NCBI GenBank assembly: GCA_024220505.1
Contig: JAKZZE010000027.1
Location: 248,001-312,000 of the forward strand
Direction of reading: 5' to 3'
Length of the DNA: 64,000 nt
Source of the DNA: Rhizopus arrhizus
Lineage: Eukaryota > Mucoromycota > Mucoromycetes > Mucorales > Rhizopodaceae
Part shown: one piece after another, positions 10,204 to 24,701 of the stretch
How the letters are laid out: each line of letters starts with the position of its first letter
Position numbering within the stretch: position 1 is the first letter of the stretch
The notes under the pieces: model-generated
Seen by the model: only the letters and a program-made list of their open reading frames with translations
Databases searched by the model: none
Told to the model about the DNA's origin: nothing
Translations under genes and position numbers: made by a program

Positions 10204-13112
10204 TTATGCGAAATAACCACGACCAGCTAAAAGATCAACAATGCGACGATGTTCTTCCCACCAAGCTTGACGTGGTTTACGGTTCTTCATGTCTGTATCT
10301 TTCATGAGGTCATTAACAGGTGTAAATACAATGGAATTTCCGTGGATACCAGCCACTGTGACAGATTGGTTAATGTTTGTCAAGTCAATAGGGATAGACT
10401 CATTGGCTTGATGAGCTCTATCCAATGTGTCTACTGTATGTTGTTCCATAAATTGGATGGCTCTCATGGCAATACGAGTGGCACGAATACGATCCAGAGA
10501 GGAGGGAGTGGTACCTTGTTGGATGTGACCCAAGATGGCTGTTCGGGAATCAAACATACCTTCGCCTTCTTCCTTGATGATATTGGAGACAACATCGGTA
10601 GTATAAGTCTTGGAGACATCTTCTGTACGAAGAATGATTCTTCCTTCGGGTCTATCTGGGTCGTCTTCTGTGTACATTGCTTTCAAGTGCTTCACATCAG
10701 ATTGAAGACGAGAAAGATTGATGCCTTCCTCAGGGATATAAATAGTTTGAGCACCGACAGCAAGACCTGCTTCGACAGCCAAGTAACCAGAGCGACCACC
10801 CATCACCTCGACCACAAACACACGACGACGAGAGGATTGGGCAGACTGAACGATGGCATCACAAGAGTCGACGATGGAGTTCAAGGAGGTATCAGAGCCA
10901 AGAGAGTAATCTGTACCGGGCACATTGTTGGAGATGGTGGCAGGGATAAGAGTGATGGGGATACGAAGACTGGGATATTGCTGACGAGCCTTTTGTAATT
11001 GATCGATAGCAACATAAGCTTCAAAACCACCAATGATCAAGAGACCTTGAATTTGGTTTTGTTGGAGTTGATAGGTCACCATGCCCATGTCAATGTCTTG
11101 ACCAGGAACAGCACGATTGGTACCTAATTCAGATCCACCAAGTGAAGTCCAACCATCCACAGACATCCAGCTCATTTCTTTCATGGATCCGCGAGCAAGA
11201 CCAGCGAAACCGTTGTAGACAGCAATGGGTGTGTGGCCACGGTTCAGACAATAGCGAACAGCGGTACGAGTGGCAGCGTTCATACCGCCGGCAGGGGCAC
11301 CCATATGAACAATGGCAATACGCAACTGTTGGTGGCTGGGAAGACCGATAGAGTTATCGTCCAGGATGGTAGTCGCATTGTAAGCATCGAATTCTTCAAT
11401 GAATTGAGGATCACGAAGGGCCATGGCACGATCAAAGTCCTTCTTTCCAATAGCTTCGGCTACTTCATGGGTCAACTTGACAGCCTTCATGAGAGGATAA
11501 CGAGTGATCTTGTTGTTGCTCATACCAATCATTGGTGATGGAGTTTCTGGTGTAGATTCAAGAACAGCATCCACTGCTTCAATAGATTGAACAGTGGCCA
11601 GCAAACGATCAAAGAAAGCAGGAGAACCACCACGTTGAGTGTGACCCAAGATAGTGGCACGTGTATCCAATCCCAAGCGGTTTGTAAGAATGTCCTTGAG
11701 GTGACTTGCCTTGATAGGGTTCAAGTTCTTATCGATCGCACCTTCAGCTACAATCACGACTGTCTTTCTCTTACCGAGACTACGGTGACGTTCGACAACG
11801 GCACACATGGCAGACTCCCAATCATCTTCTTGAGGTGGTCTTTCAGGGATAAAGACAAAATCAGCACCGGTGGCAATACCAGCCATCAAGGCTAACCAAC
11901 CACAGTGACGACCCATAACTTCGATCACAAATGCACGTGAGTGAGACAAGGCAGTGGTAGATACAGCGTCCACTGCCTCACAAATACGATGCAAGGATGT
12001 AACAGCACCAATGGTGATATCGGTAGAGGACATGTCGTTATCGATGGAACCTACAAGACCTACGATAGTCAAGTGCTTATAGGTTTCTGCTTCTTCTTCA
12101 CTAATACGACCTGCTTGCTTTAATTCGGCAATTAAGCCACTCCATTCAGAACGGAAAAGATCAGCACCGGTCAAGGAACCATCACCACCACAGACAATGA
12201 GAGCATTGATACCGTTCTTTACCAAGTTTTGAGCAGCTTGAAGACGGCCTTCACGAGTCTTGAATGGCATACAACGAGCCGTACCAATGGTTGTTCCACC
12301 CTATTTTACATATCAATCTCTCTTTTCTTATTTTCTATTTCTCTTGTACTCACAACTGCCAACCATCCATGAACACTCTTCCAATCCATCTTTCTCAGCA
12401 AATCACCACCATCGACAAGACCTTTTAAACTCAGTTAGACACATTCACAAAAATAGGAATATGTCCATTTACCTTGGTAACCTTCATAGACAGCAAAGAT
12501 ATCACATCCCTTGGTGATACCATAACGAACAACAGCGCGAACAACAGGGTTCATACCGGGAGCATCACCACCTGAGGTAATGACAGCGATTTTTTGGCGT
12601 TTCTTTTGAGAAGCAGAATCAATAGCTTCTTCAGCATTGCTGGTTATTTGAATAGACTTGGATGTGAACACAACCACATTGTTGAGTGGATCCAAAGCAT
12701 AAAGCTGAGTATTGCCATCCTGGTTTTTATCCTGAACAGGAATATTCATTGTTGCTAATTGTGACTTGACAGCCTATACAATAACATGCAAAAGTTAGAG
12801 ATAAACAGCATGAACAAAAAAAAAATTTTTTTTATGAGCTATTACATTGATATTTTCACTAGAGAAAGCAAAAGCGACTTCTTTCAAAGACCAATCAGAT
12901 TCTGTACTTGGTTTTTCTTGTTTCTTTGTATTGGTGTTTAAGACGAGACTGATGGTTGTGTTTGACTCTGATTTTAACCAAATCGTTTTTTCTTCAGATG
13001 GTCTATCAGATACAAGGTTGAATCCAAATGTTTGATAAAATTCAATCGTTTGTTGTAATTCTTGTTCTGTTGACGCGTTGAGAACAAAATGAGATAAACC
13101 TTGCGATAACAT
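10204..13112 (-). CDS. PFK1: ATP-dependent 6-phosphofructokinase, fungal type
   Basis: Glycolytic conversion of fructose 6-phosphate to fructose 1,6-bisphosphate, cytosolic. Four exons (13112-12846, 12773-12473, 12421-12354, 12300-10204) join in phase to 910 residues. Residues 1 to about 110 form a glyoxalase/VOC-like domain ([13 protein letters not shown]...[10 protein letters not shown]), as in the large yeast PFK subunits. The catalytic half starts [20 protein letters not shown] (nucleotide-binding GGD), then [25 protein letters not shown] and [13 protein letters not shown]. The C-terminal half repeats the fold ([36 protein letters not shown]) with a degenerate active site and is the allosteric half. 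The 68-nt third exon encodes [20 protein letters not shown] and is needed to keep the fold. Convergent with CDC4. Confidence 0.95.
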
Positions 13113-13513
13113 TTTTTTTTTATAAACCAAAGAAAAGAAAAAATCCTGACAATGAAAAAAAAAGATAAGCCTGTATTTATACCAAAACCCTCTCTTTCGG
13201 TTATCAAAATTATTAGGAAGGGGTTTATGTGTCAAACAAGTACTTTTCTGTGTGACTCCTTTACTTTTGATCTCTTTTACCTTTACAAGCAGTACAAAAT
13301 GTACATAGTTGCATGAATTTTATACAAGTAACCTTTTTTTTTTTTTTACTTGTCACTTTAGCTCTGTTTCAATGACATCAATAAAAAATAAGGTTACTTT
13401 TTTTTTTCATAAAAAAATCAGACTAAAAAATAAGAACACAGAAATCGATAAAATTGATAGGCAGATTATATAGAGATAAATGAAATTCGGTTCATAAATA
13501 TTATTAAAACTAT
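13113..13513. other. Intergenic region between PFK and HUL4
   Basis: AT-rich, with T runs near 13329-13347 and 13400; it contains the PFK promoter (a CT-poor, A-rich leader just upstream of 13112) and the 3' flank of HUL4. The repeated word aaggtta/taacctt occurs around 13330 and 13390. No gene seen. Confidence 0.6.
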
Positions 13514-16309
13514 TTATTTTACATAAAATCCTTGACTTTCTAATATCGCTGTATACAGCATCCTTTTTAGTTTTTCTTTTGTATGATATTTATATAATAC
13601 AAGTTGGTTAAAACATGTATGTGCAGATGGCAATCTATAATCATTAGATCATGGTTGATTTGTAACTCTCCGCTTTAATTTTTTTTTTTTTAATTTTTAC
13701 CTGTCGCTATCACCATTATTGCCGCAAGTGATTTTCAGATGCATTTGAGTTGCCCCAGTAGCTGGTATACGATCACTTCCAGTAACAAACATAAGTAACT
13801 TACGTTGCATTTTGGGTTCCATAGCCTTTATAATGCTCCAAAAATTACTATTAAATATGAGTACTATTCTCCATCATATCATTTTTCTTACATTATTGTT
13901 TCTTCATTCTCATCAAAGCCAATATATTCAGTTTGACTCTTTAAATCATCTATTTCCAATGGTCCATCACTTCCTCTGACAAGTAACTCAATTTCTTCAG
14001 GTTGGAAAATCTAAAAAGAAGTATTAGTCTTGAAGAAATATAGCTTTTTTTAATATTTACAGAAAGAGCATTTCCACCACAAACATGATAGAAGCCACGT
14101 TTAAAGGCACCAAACTGTCTTTCTACACTTGTGTTTAATACAAAATCAGCGTACAAAGAAACAAACTGCTGCCTGTTTTCTTTTGTAACCATGATATGCT
14201 CTCCATTGGGTATAAGGGGTATACATATTCTTTGTCCAAATTTATCAATTTCTGCCACAAATGAACGGCAAAATATATTTTCTACATCGCCATCAAACTC
14301 GAGCAATTGATCAAACCCTCTTTTCAACGCAGGACGAAATGAACCCAAGTCAGAGAGACCAACAGGCATATTCAGTAATTTCTTATAGCAAGCTGTGGGT
14401 AAGTGGATATCAAGGATGGTGGAATTATAGATGGCGAGTCCCAAGACAACACCGACAAGAAAGAATTGATCTTCATTCTCAAAGCTGGCTGGATTAAACC
14501 AACATAGATTGGAATCTTCATCGTAGGTAAACATGCTGTATTGTGGATCAAATAATGAACGGACAAGAAGCAAGAACCATTCCTTTCTTAATCCTCCTGC
14601 ATCTACACCTTCTTCGCCAATAAACTCAATACGAAGTGATTTCTTTAAATCTAGCTTATTTTGTGCTAGCTAATTTTTTTAAGAGTTATTAAAGGTCTCG
14701 CATACATTTGCATTATATCTTACTTGTCTTAGTGAGTCTTCAATGAGGTTATCTCTTGAAACTCTTAATATTAGATAGGGCATAGACGTCTTTTGGTAAA
14801 ACAACATATTGAAGAAGGCCTCCCTCCATTTTGTTTCCATTTGCTGCTTTGCGTCAATCTCCACAATTTTCATCTTTGATCCCATACTGATCAAAAAGGG
14901 ATATTGACAAAAGGCGAACTTTCCAGTAACTGATTGCCAGGATTTAAAGTCTCCCATTAGGTCAATGTAGTCTACCATTGTATTGTAAAAAGTACATATT
15001 GTCACTCTGTTTGATTGATTATTAGCGGTGACTATAGTCAAATCTTGTTAAATATAATAAGAATAAATAATTATCTTATATTACATAACAATGCCATAAC
15101 TCTCGCAGCACTTGCCATTTTCCAGTCTGATTCATAAGATGCGGATAAATTTAGTTGATTTCCTCTTGCTCTTGATATTCGATGATTTAAAAATGAGTGT
15201 ATAAGCTCAATCTTGGCTATAAACTCTTTATAAGGATAACTACATATAAAGTCAATCCTTGTTTTACTATAGTGCCTATTTACCTTGCTAGCCATTTTAT
15301 TAAAGCGTGATGACATTCATGATTTAAACAGCTAAGGATACCAAATATTCTTTTAAGTAAATTATGATGATACTTTGTCTCTGCAGGAAAGTTATGTTGT
15401 GCCAATAATGGATTCTATACATGCTGTTACATATACATATATACAAACGTATTGCTTATTGTTACTTCTAATATGATTAATAAAAACCGAATGTCACCCA
15501 TTTTACGTAAAGGAACAGCAGGTCTTTTTAGTAGACGATCCGTTGCAGACATCATACTTCGAATGACATTCACAGGCTAATGATATATAAATTATGATGG
15601 AAATTATTTAAGCATCTTATTTTACCAGACTTAGTATTATTCTATATGCATCTCGAACGTCACTCATATCGATTCCACTACAATCCAAAGTGGTTTCTTG
15701 TCCCTACATTCTTTCATTCATCAGCCCAATATACGTTTAAAAAAAGCCTTCCTTCTTATTTTACATTTAAAAAACTGTGATTTAAGCAGACCCAGCTGCT
15801 AAATGCATTTTCTAGTAATTTCTCGATTGGTTCATAAATTCTTTCACGCTCCTTATCACTGCTACATTTCTTGGCCTTTTCCTTTTGTTTACAGCCATAG
15901 ATGGCCTTCTTTAATGATCGAAGTGTCAGTGGTTGATTTGAAAGTTGATCTCGAATATGAGGTTTCAAATCATTGATCGTATCACAACCAGGGCAACGAA
16001 ATCGTGATACAGTTTGTGGATATCTCAATTCACTGCTTTACACATAAGCATGTTTTATCACATAAAAACAGCTATTGGTTTTACCTATTGCAACACATAC
16101 AATTTCCCAGAGTTGTCTATAAATGGAATAAATATTCACTTTTATCAACATGCATAGATATTTACTAAGCTATTGCTTTCTGATGAGGTAGCATCTGCTG
16201 AAGAACTGGGAGTAAGATTAGGTGACATTTGTCTGGTATTCAATAGTCGTTTATTCTCCAAAGTGTTTTTTCCTGAATTAGTGAGCAAAAATTCTTCGAG
16301 ATCTGTCAT
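13514..16309 (-). CDS. HUL4: HECT-type E3 ubiquitin ligase, Hul4 orthologue
   Basis: Ubiquitin ligase that forms a thioester on a HECT cysteine. Many short exons; starts ATG at 16309 (exon 1 of 144 bases), then tiny exons encoding a zinc-binding knuckle, [16 protein letters not shown]...RFRCPGCD (CxxC...CxxC), as at the N-terminus of yeast Hul4. Helical scaffold exons follow at about 15.6-15.2 kb and 15.0-14.7 kb. The HECT N-lobe includes [40 protein letters not shown] and [13 protein letters not shown]; the C-lobe includes [12 protein letters not shown] and [19 protein letters not shown] sequence. The final exon (about 13640-13514) encodes [16 protein letters not shown], with the catalytic Cys in HTCFNQL, and ends [10 protein letters not shown]. 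Total length is roughly 750 residues. Start and end are well supported; several internal junctions were not resolved base by base. Confidence 0.88.
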
Positions 16310-16816
16310 AAATAAATAATAAAAGAGAAAAGAGAAATAAAAAGGAAAAGTAAATTCAGGTTTTATTTATGCTTCTGGACTCGAAATTTATACCAAAAAA
16401 GCATAAAGCACGCCTTGAATATATGCATATATAAAAAAAGCTAAAAAAAACAAAGAAATGGTAAGTAACCTGGTAAGGTTCATCAAGCTTCTTTATAAAG
16501 TTACTATTTGTTTTTTACTTTTTATTTCTTTTTCATTTTTTCCTGTTTAAATATATAATAAATTTGAAAGTTAAACAAAGCGATATAACAACTCTCAATC
16601 TCGGATGCTTGTTCGCCTTCTTTTCATAAGTCAGTAAAAGCAGCTTTTGATGTGAATAGGTCTACAGATATGAGAAATTCGCAGTTTGATTTATTCAGCT
16701 CTACTAGGAATGCTTTGCATAAGCCACCGCGGAACAATGATTGGCCGTGGTTCACACAGGCACACTTTTTTTTTGAGAGACTGGGGGGGGGTATATCCTT
16801 CTTTTTGTAAAGCAAC
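16310..16816. other. Divergent intergenic region HUL4 / mS23
   Basis: Shared upstream region of two divergently transcribed genes (507 bases). AT-rich, with A/T runs near 16435-16455 and 16510-16530, and a G8 run (ggggggggta) at about 16784-16793, unusual for this AT-rich DNA, shortly before the mS23 start. A short opposite-strand frame at 16624-16818 looks spurious. Confidence 0.55.
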
Positions 16817-17536
16817 ATGGCCTATCGTCCAGCACCCATCAAGATCGCTAAACATGTATCCAGTCTATTAAAAGGACGATTGATGAAGCAACCTCCTGTT
16901 TGGCTTCCTGTCGTACAGTCAATTCCTCCTGGACCCAGTATTATTCGTTCTCAAAACGAACAAGTCAATGTCTCTGGACAATCAGAATTAGAAAAGGCTT
17001 TATTCACACAGCAACAGACTAAATCCCGTCTTCGTCATTCTCAAAAGCACTTGCGTACACCACCACCTCGGCCTCGCGCTATTGTCTATCCTGAAGATAA
17101 ATTGAGAAAGCAATTTTATAAGGATCATCCCTTTGAACTTGCTAGACCTAAAGTGTTGGTTGAAAACGAATTAGGTGTTAACCGTACCGATTTTAGTAAA
17201 CTTATGTTGGACGGTATGCATCCTTCTCAAATTGATGGCGAAGCGTAAGTTTAAAGAATAAATAAAAGATGAGGATATACTAATGAGTGAATATACAGTG
17301 TGATCAAGTATCAACTCTATTTAATGGTGAACGAAAAGATGCCAGAAAGAAAAGCATATGCCAAAGCAACATCAGAATTTTATGAAATTAGAGCACGACA
17401 GGAAGAAGAAGAGAGAAAGGCTAAAGAAAAGATGAATAATGTATTAAATCATGTTTCAAGAAAGTGGACTCAAAGAGGTATATACCTTGAAGAAAGAGCT
17501 TTGAGAGAAGGCCAAATAGCAGATTCACAATTTTAG
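16817..17536 (+). CDS. RSM25: Mitochondrial small-subunit ribosomal protein mS23 (Rsm25)
   Basis: Component of the mitoribosome small subunit. Two exons, 16817-17244 and 17299-17536, join in phase to 221 residues. The start MAYRPAPIKIAKHVSSLLKG is basic and amphipathic as expected for a matrix-targeted protein. Motifs include RPRAIVYPEDKLRKQFYKDH, PFELARPKVLVENE and, in exon 2, YQLYLMVNEKMPERKAYAKA followed by FYEIRARQEEEERKA, matching the Rsm25/mS23 family. Its stop is only 20 bases from the stop of the convergent Iml2 homologue, so the two transcripts must overlap or have very short 3' UTRs. Confidence 0.88.
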
Positions 17537-17556
17537 ACATCTTTATAAATAAACTT

Positions 17557-19962
17557 TTATTTTTCTTCTTTTTCTTCTTCATATGGCATAACAAGCGATA
17601 GACGGACAGCGAGACGATATTCAAAATCATAACGCTGACTATAATCAACTGCTTTTTTCCAGATCTGTTGGCTTTTGTCTTGATTGCCAAGTATCCAACA
17701 TGCAACACCTGCTTCCCACAGAGCATAAGGTGTTGTCCAGGTATCATCCGTTATATAGTCACCGTGATCTAGAACCCAATTGAGATCAAGCGTTGTTTCT
17801 TCCGGTCGTCCAAGTATGTTTAAAATAGATGACTTGGCTACGTACAGTGAAGCAATTTCATTAAAATAATCTGGTAATGGCTTATCTGTCGCAATTTCTT
17901 TCATACGTTCCTCTTGCTCCAGCTGTTCGCATCGTTGAATAGCAATCAGTCCGTGATCGATGCGTTTCAAGGCCATCTGAAGTAATTCGTGTGTCATGAA
18001 AGGAAACAAGTTCCAGAGACACATAAATTCAAGCGCAGGAACAAAGAAATCCAAGTTTTGGTATCCACTTTTTTGAAATAGACTTGTCTTGCGAAGTACA
18101 TAAGCATCCACGTCAGATAGTCGCCCAGCAAACTTTTTGGTGATTAGTTTGGGTACCTCTGCAAATAGAATCACAGCCTGAGCACGCTCACCCATCATCT
18201 CATAACATGCTCCCTGAGCATATCGGCAGAATGCAGGTGACCAGTAGTTTTGCTCGTAAAGGTCATCAAACGCATTGGCTGCATGGTGCCAATTACCTGT
18301 GATCATGTGGTTGATGGCTATTTCAAATCGGCAAGCGTTTGTCAGAGCTACTTGAGCCCATTCATTGCGGCTGAATTCTGCTGTATACATAAAAGACTGT
18401 GTGGACAGTGGTAGATCCGATCCTAAGCGAGCCATCATGCCTGCAAAGAATAAATAAAGAATAGAATCTGGATGAGATTGTTGAGCTCTTAACAAGACCT
18501 GATGTAAAAGGGATTAGCACTTAGTTGTTTACAAGCCTTTTTTCTTTTTTACATTCATTGCTTCCTTTTTATATGTTTCTGAAAGAATTCGTGGGGCAAA
18601 TGAGATGGCAGTAGAATAAAATACTAGTAACCTACATATAAACTAAGTAATATTTTCCTTTTTCTCTAATTTTTTTGTATGCTTACATAATAGCAGCCAT
18701 AGAAGATTTAATTCGTTTATCTTCAATACATTGGTTTAATAAACTAAAGCCAAGTTGTCTATCGGGTTTCCAACCAACAGCAGATATTGCATGTAGCACT
18801 TTTGCAGGTAAAAGTGATAATATCAAATGAACAGACCCAATACTATTTTAAATCAGTTAAAGTATATTTGTAGAGCATATGTATATACCCAAACTGAAGG
18901 CAAGACACTGTGTCTTTATCCATAAATGCTAAATAGTCTGCCCCCATCTTTTGATACTCCTGCCATACACATTTATAGGATCTATAAGCTAAATAGAATA
19001 TTGGAACCACAAGTGGTTTTTTCATAGTATACATGCTTACCTCTTTCTAGATTCAGCGCGCATTTGAAATAGCCTAAAACTGACTCCTGTAATAAATGTA
19101 GTATGGAAATCTGAAGTGAACATTCTGCTTCAACTACAAGTGCTCTTAATGCTCCATTAGGCGCATAATCTGCTGAAGGTCGTGGTGATGGAGAGGATTT
19201 GTTACTTTTTAGATAATTATAGTAATTAGATATATAACTAGTAATCTTTGATGTTCTTTTGGCGGTTCCTGATTGAGCAGAAGCGATGGTATAGGTCGCG
19301 TTAAGAGCTTTAAGTGCCACATCATAATCTTGTTCTTCAGAGGTCTGTATGTATAATACATAAAAATGAATACCTATAGGCAAAAAGCTAGATTCCTTCT
19401 CTCTCTTCCATACTTACCATGATAGCTAAAAAGAGAAAGTAAAAAAAGGCAAAAAAAAAAAAATCAACAATTATTCAAACAAAACGCTACTCTTTTGATT
19501 ACCTTTTAGGAAAGCCATTGAAGCCAGTGTCAATGCATTCAATGGATCTCTATGTTGTACAAAATAAGCAACAAAAATCAAGATTATAATCCTTACTGTA
19601 CCGATCTGCCTTTTCTTCAAAAATAGCTTTTGCATACATGAATTGGTTGTCAAGTAAGTACTCAATGCCTTGTAATATAGATTCATCTATAAAAGTAGCT
19701 TCGCGTAAGAAAAAAAAATATATAAAAAAGCAAACTTACTTTCTTTTTCTTGTTCTCTTGGTGTCAACGTGTTGACAGTAATCTCTCCAACTCTGATCTC
19801 GATTAGATTCGCATTTGAATTCCCAAGATTCTGTCTTTTGTCGTCCAAAGATAATTTATTCAAGGGACGAGGGATAAACTGTCTTTCTGGAATACCATTA
19901 ATTTGCTCTTTTAAAACCTTGGTAATTTCTTCAAGTCTCAGTTCAGTTGCTCCTGTTGACAT
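17557..19962 (-). CDS. IML2: TPR protein of the TTC39/Iml2 family
   Basis: Outer-membrane/lipid-droplet associated family in yeast (Iml2; inclusion-body clearance) and TTC39A-C in animals; the exact role here is inferred. Start ATG 19962 (MSTGATELRLEEITKVLKEQ). I traced about nine exons, including an 8-nt microexon CTATCATG at 19425-19418 that joins FLK-A-I-M to TSEEQDYDVALKALNATYTI. Further exons read NLERAYRSYKCVWQEYQKMG, SIGSVHLILSLLPAKVLHAI, GWKPDRQLGFSLLNQC, then LLVFYSTAISFAPRI, and the long terminal exon (18495-17557) LLRAQQSHPDSILYLFFAGM, with TPR-like helices to the end. The HLILSLLPAKV...GF.PDR..G segment and the LFFAGM segment are family hallmarks. The C-terminus is Lys/Glu-rich. 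Total about 640 residues. Convergent with mS23; followed on the minus strand by U1-70K. Confidence 0.88.
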
Positions 19963-20097
19963 TAGCTTACAAAAAAGAAAAAAAAAAAGAAAAACGAAAA
20001 ACCTCTCTTCTCTCACTATAAATAAAACGCGGGAGAAAAAGTTAGATTGTGTGTAACTCCATGTGAAATACACTTTTTATTCTGGGGAAACAAATAA

Positions 20098-21116
20098 CTA
20101 GTATCTTCTACCGCCACGTTCTCTTGATCTGTCTCTTCCACGGTATCTATCTCCACCCCCACCACCTCGATCTCTATAACCTTTTGGACTTCTACTTCTG
20201 GAACGCATGCGGGATTTCCTTCTCTCATCGTCTCTTCTATTATAGCTTCCATGTCTGCTGTAACCACGATCATGGTAACCACGGTCTCGGTGAGAACTAC
20301 TTGAACGACTTGGCTTCTGTTCTCTTCCACCTAATCCTCCACCCAATCGACGAGGCTTCCATCCTTTAACAGTACGAGCACGTTCAACATCGACTAATAT
20401 ACGACGTCCAAGTATTTTTAATCCATCTGCGTCCTTGTATGCCGCTATAAAACAGTTAGTCGTTCATTATATATGACTCTATCTCTACAAACCACGCATA
20501 TCCTTTTCTCTTTCAAATTCTATAAAAGCATAACAACGAGATTTGCCATTTTCATCACGAATAAGACGAATCTATGTAACTCTATAATTAAAAACCTTTT
20601 TTTTTTTTTTTAATCCAAAACTTGCCTTTTTAATATGACCATAAACTTCAAATTCCTTTTGTAAATCACTCTCTGTTAATTCAGGACTAAGATGAGTAAC
20701 AAAAAGGGTATTGAAAGGATCTCCGGTAATGTTTGCGTCCTTTTCGGGATCATCTAAATAATACGTGTGAACATGTAAGTATAATTGTATTTTTTTTTTT
20801 GTAATTTACATTCTGCCAAAGCTTTCTGTAAATCTTCTTCTGCTTTTTTCCTTTTCATTTCAGCCTACGCATATACACTGTTAGAAATTTAATATACGCA
20901 AATAACTCGGTATACCTTTTCTTTGCGCTTTTCTGCCAATGATTTCCAAGGCACATAATCTAAGTCATGATTCCTTAATTCTGGAACATATGACGCGATG
21001 CCTGTCACTATACAACCCACACGTTTTTGTGGGTCTTTATCCAATGGGGGATAATAAGGCAAAGGAGGTCTTGGCGCAAATAATTTAAGTAAATTGGGTG
21101 GAAGCTTATCGGTCAT
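20098..21116 (-). CDS. SNRNP70: U1 snRNP 70 kDa protein (U1-70K)
   Basis: Binds stem-loop I of U1 snRNA during 5' splice-site recognition. Starts [20 protein letters not shown] at 21116. The N-terminal segment ([12 protein letters not shown], then [20 protein letters not shown]) matches the U1-70K N-terminal domain. After further small exons comes one [23 protein letters not shown] (RNP2-like), then [12 protein letters not shown] (RNP1) and [20 protein letters not shown]. The tail [20 protein letters not shown] is the family signature, followed by an Arg/Ser/Gly/Asp-rich domain ([22 protein letters not shown]) to the stop. At least five introns, one containing a T run near 20600. Divergent from PAP1. 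Confidence 0.93.
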
Positions 21117-21272
21117 CTTTCTTTCGAAAGGAAAAAAAAAAAGAAAAAAATGTATGCGTTTTTCCACTGAATAATTAGGTGTTGTGACTGTGGCTTTTAT
21201 TGTGAATTTTTGATTGGTTTAATAGTAATGAGTTTTTTCTCTCTTTCCCTCTCGTCTTTTTCATCATTAATA
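21117..21272. promoter_or_regulatory. 156 bp divergent promoter spacer, U1-70K / PAP1
   Basis: Only 156 bases separate the two inferred start codons (21116 on minus, 21273 on plus). Both products act in pre-mRNA processing. The spacer includes an A-rich run at 21130-21146 and a CT-rich stretch at 21234-21262 just before the PAP1 ATG. No TATA box is evident. Co-regulation is an inference from the geometry. Confidence 0.5.
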
Positions 21273-23340
<2,068 letters not shown>

Positions 23341-23517
23341 AAAAATAAGTATATAATATTTATATACTCACTTACTACTTAGATTAAAGAATAGCACAAA
23401 GAGAAAGAGAAAAAGTATATAAAATTTTTTTATAACTTTTCTCTTTCTTTTTTTGTCCCACTTGGGCATAAAACAAAAAGATGAATAAATATTCTTCTAG
23501 GCTTTTATTATTAAGTA

Positions 23518-24701
23518 TTAACTGCTATGTTTTTGTGCTATTGTATAATGAATATTACACCAACTTTTAAAATCTCTGCATTCTATTGCTGCTGATTGAA
23601 CCATTTTATCATATTTTGCAATGTTCATAGACCAATCTTCACATAATTTGGGTTTAATAGAATCGAATAATCGTTGTAGACACTCTAGCATGATATCTCC
23701 ATTTTTACCGTACCAACCTATAGGTGCCGAGCGATGAGATGATTCGATATGTGTGACATTTTCTATTTCTTTTATCATTGATCCTAATTGTGAAGCGATC
23801 TTAAGATTGATGTTTCTTGTTTGTAGTGAGACAGTTAAACGCATCATCCAAATGGACAAATTGGGTCCTACATCTTGAATGCCGCCTCCACCTTCAACGA
23901 ATTCAATGTAGCCTCCAGGTTTTGTGACTCTGATTATTTCAGGTATTATTAATTCCCAATCGCTTTGGTTGTATTTGAATAGAGCATCATGTTGAGTGAC
24001 ATAATCAAAAGTGTTGTCTGGGAATGCAAGACCAGTAGAAAGGTCCATTAATCGAAAATGACAATTAGCAGGTGGATGACTAGTTTCTTGCTTAGTCATT
24101 ATTGATGATTACTGTGATTAGTGTACCTTATTGGATATATAACTACATCTGTTGCAGTAAAATGAGATTTTGGATATTGTTTTGCCATGTCTAAGATCCA
24201 CCAGCCAGGACCTGCTCTATAAAAAGAGGGTATAAAAAAGTGCTTTCACTAAATCTATCTTTTTTTTTTTTTATTCCTTACGACACATCAAGTACTTTGA
24301 TGCCCTTTTCTAATAATTTTTTTACGGGTGCAAAGTATGGTTGAGGGAATAAGGATCTATTGTTCTATTTGTTATTATCAGCATCGTTTATATATTATTA
24401 TCATGCTTACTTGAACAACAGGTGATTTATTTGCAATCTTTCAATCTCTTCATCATCGCAAGGTAAGAATTGTTCACTTGGTTTTTTACTTTGTCTATAA
24501 TTTCTTCCTTCAATATATTCAAACTGTTTTATTGGAAATTTGGGTTCTATTAATGCTTCTTCTGGTTCTGCTTTTGGTCTATTATCAAACTATTATTTTC
24601 TTGTCTCTTTTTGTTTAAATAATGACCAATACCCTTTAGAACTATAACTACTTTTAGTGAATTGTGTTGTCCTTGATAGAACTGAAAAAGGTCCCATCAT
24701 T
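23518..24701 (-). CDS. SAM-dependent methyltransferase (class I), substrate unknown
   Basis: Start at ATG 24701 (tandem ATG ATG; MMGPFSVLSRTTQF). In-frame TAA TAG codons follow KETRK, but a 52-base GT...AG intron (donor after SSYSSKG) removes them and keeps frame with PKAEPEEALIEPKFPIKQFE. Later exons give NHLLFKSLFPQPYFAPVKKL, then LEKGIKVLDVSAGPGWWILD (motif I), KQYPKSHFTATDVVIYPI, and the last exon HPPANCHFRLMDLSTGLAFP, with DNTFDYVTQ and TKPGGYIEFVEGGGG (motif III/post-III). The fold resembles LaeA/UMTA-like fungal methyltransferases. The usual G-C-G of motif I is S-A-G here. About 320 residues. The splice removing the double stop is an inference; if it is wrong the gene has a disabled first exon. 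Confidence 0.75.

Noticed and set aside
10249..12123. Several long plus-strand frames within the PFK gene
   Set aside because: Antisense shadows of a strongly biased coding exon; PFK motifs explain the other strand.
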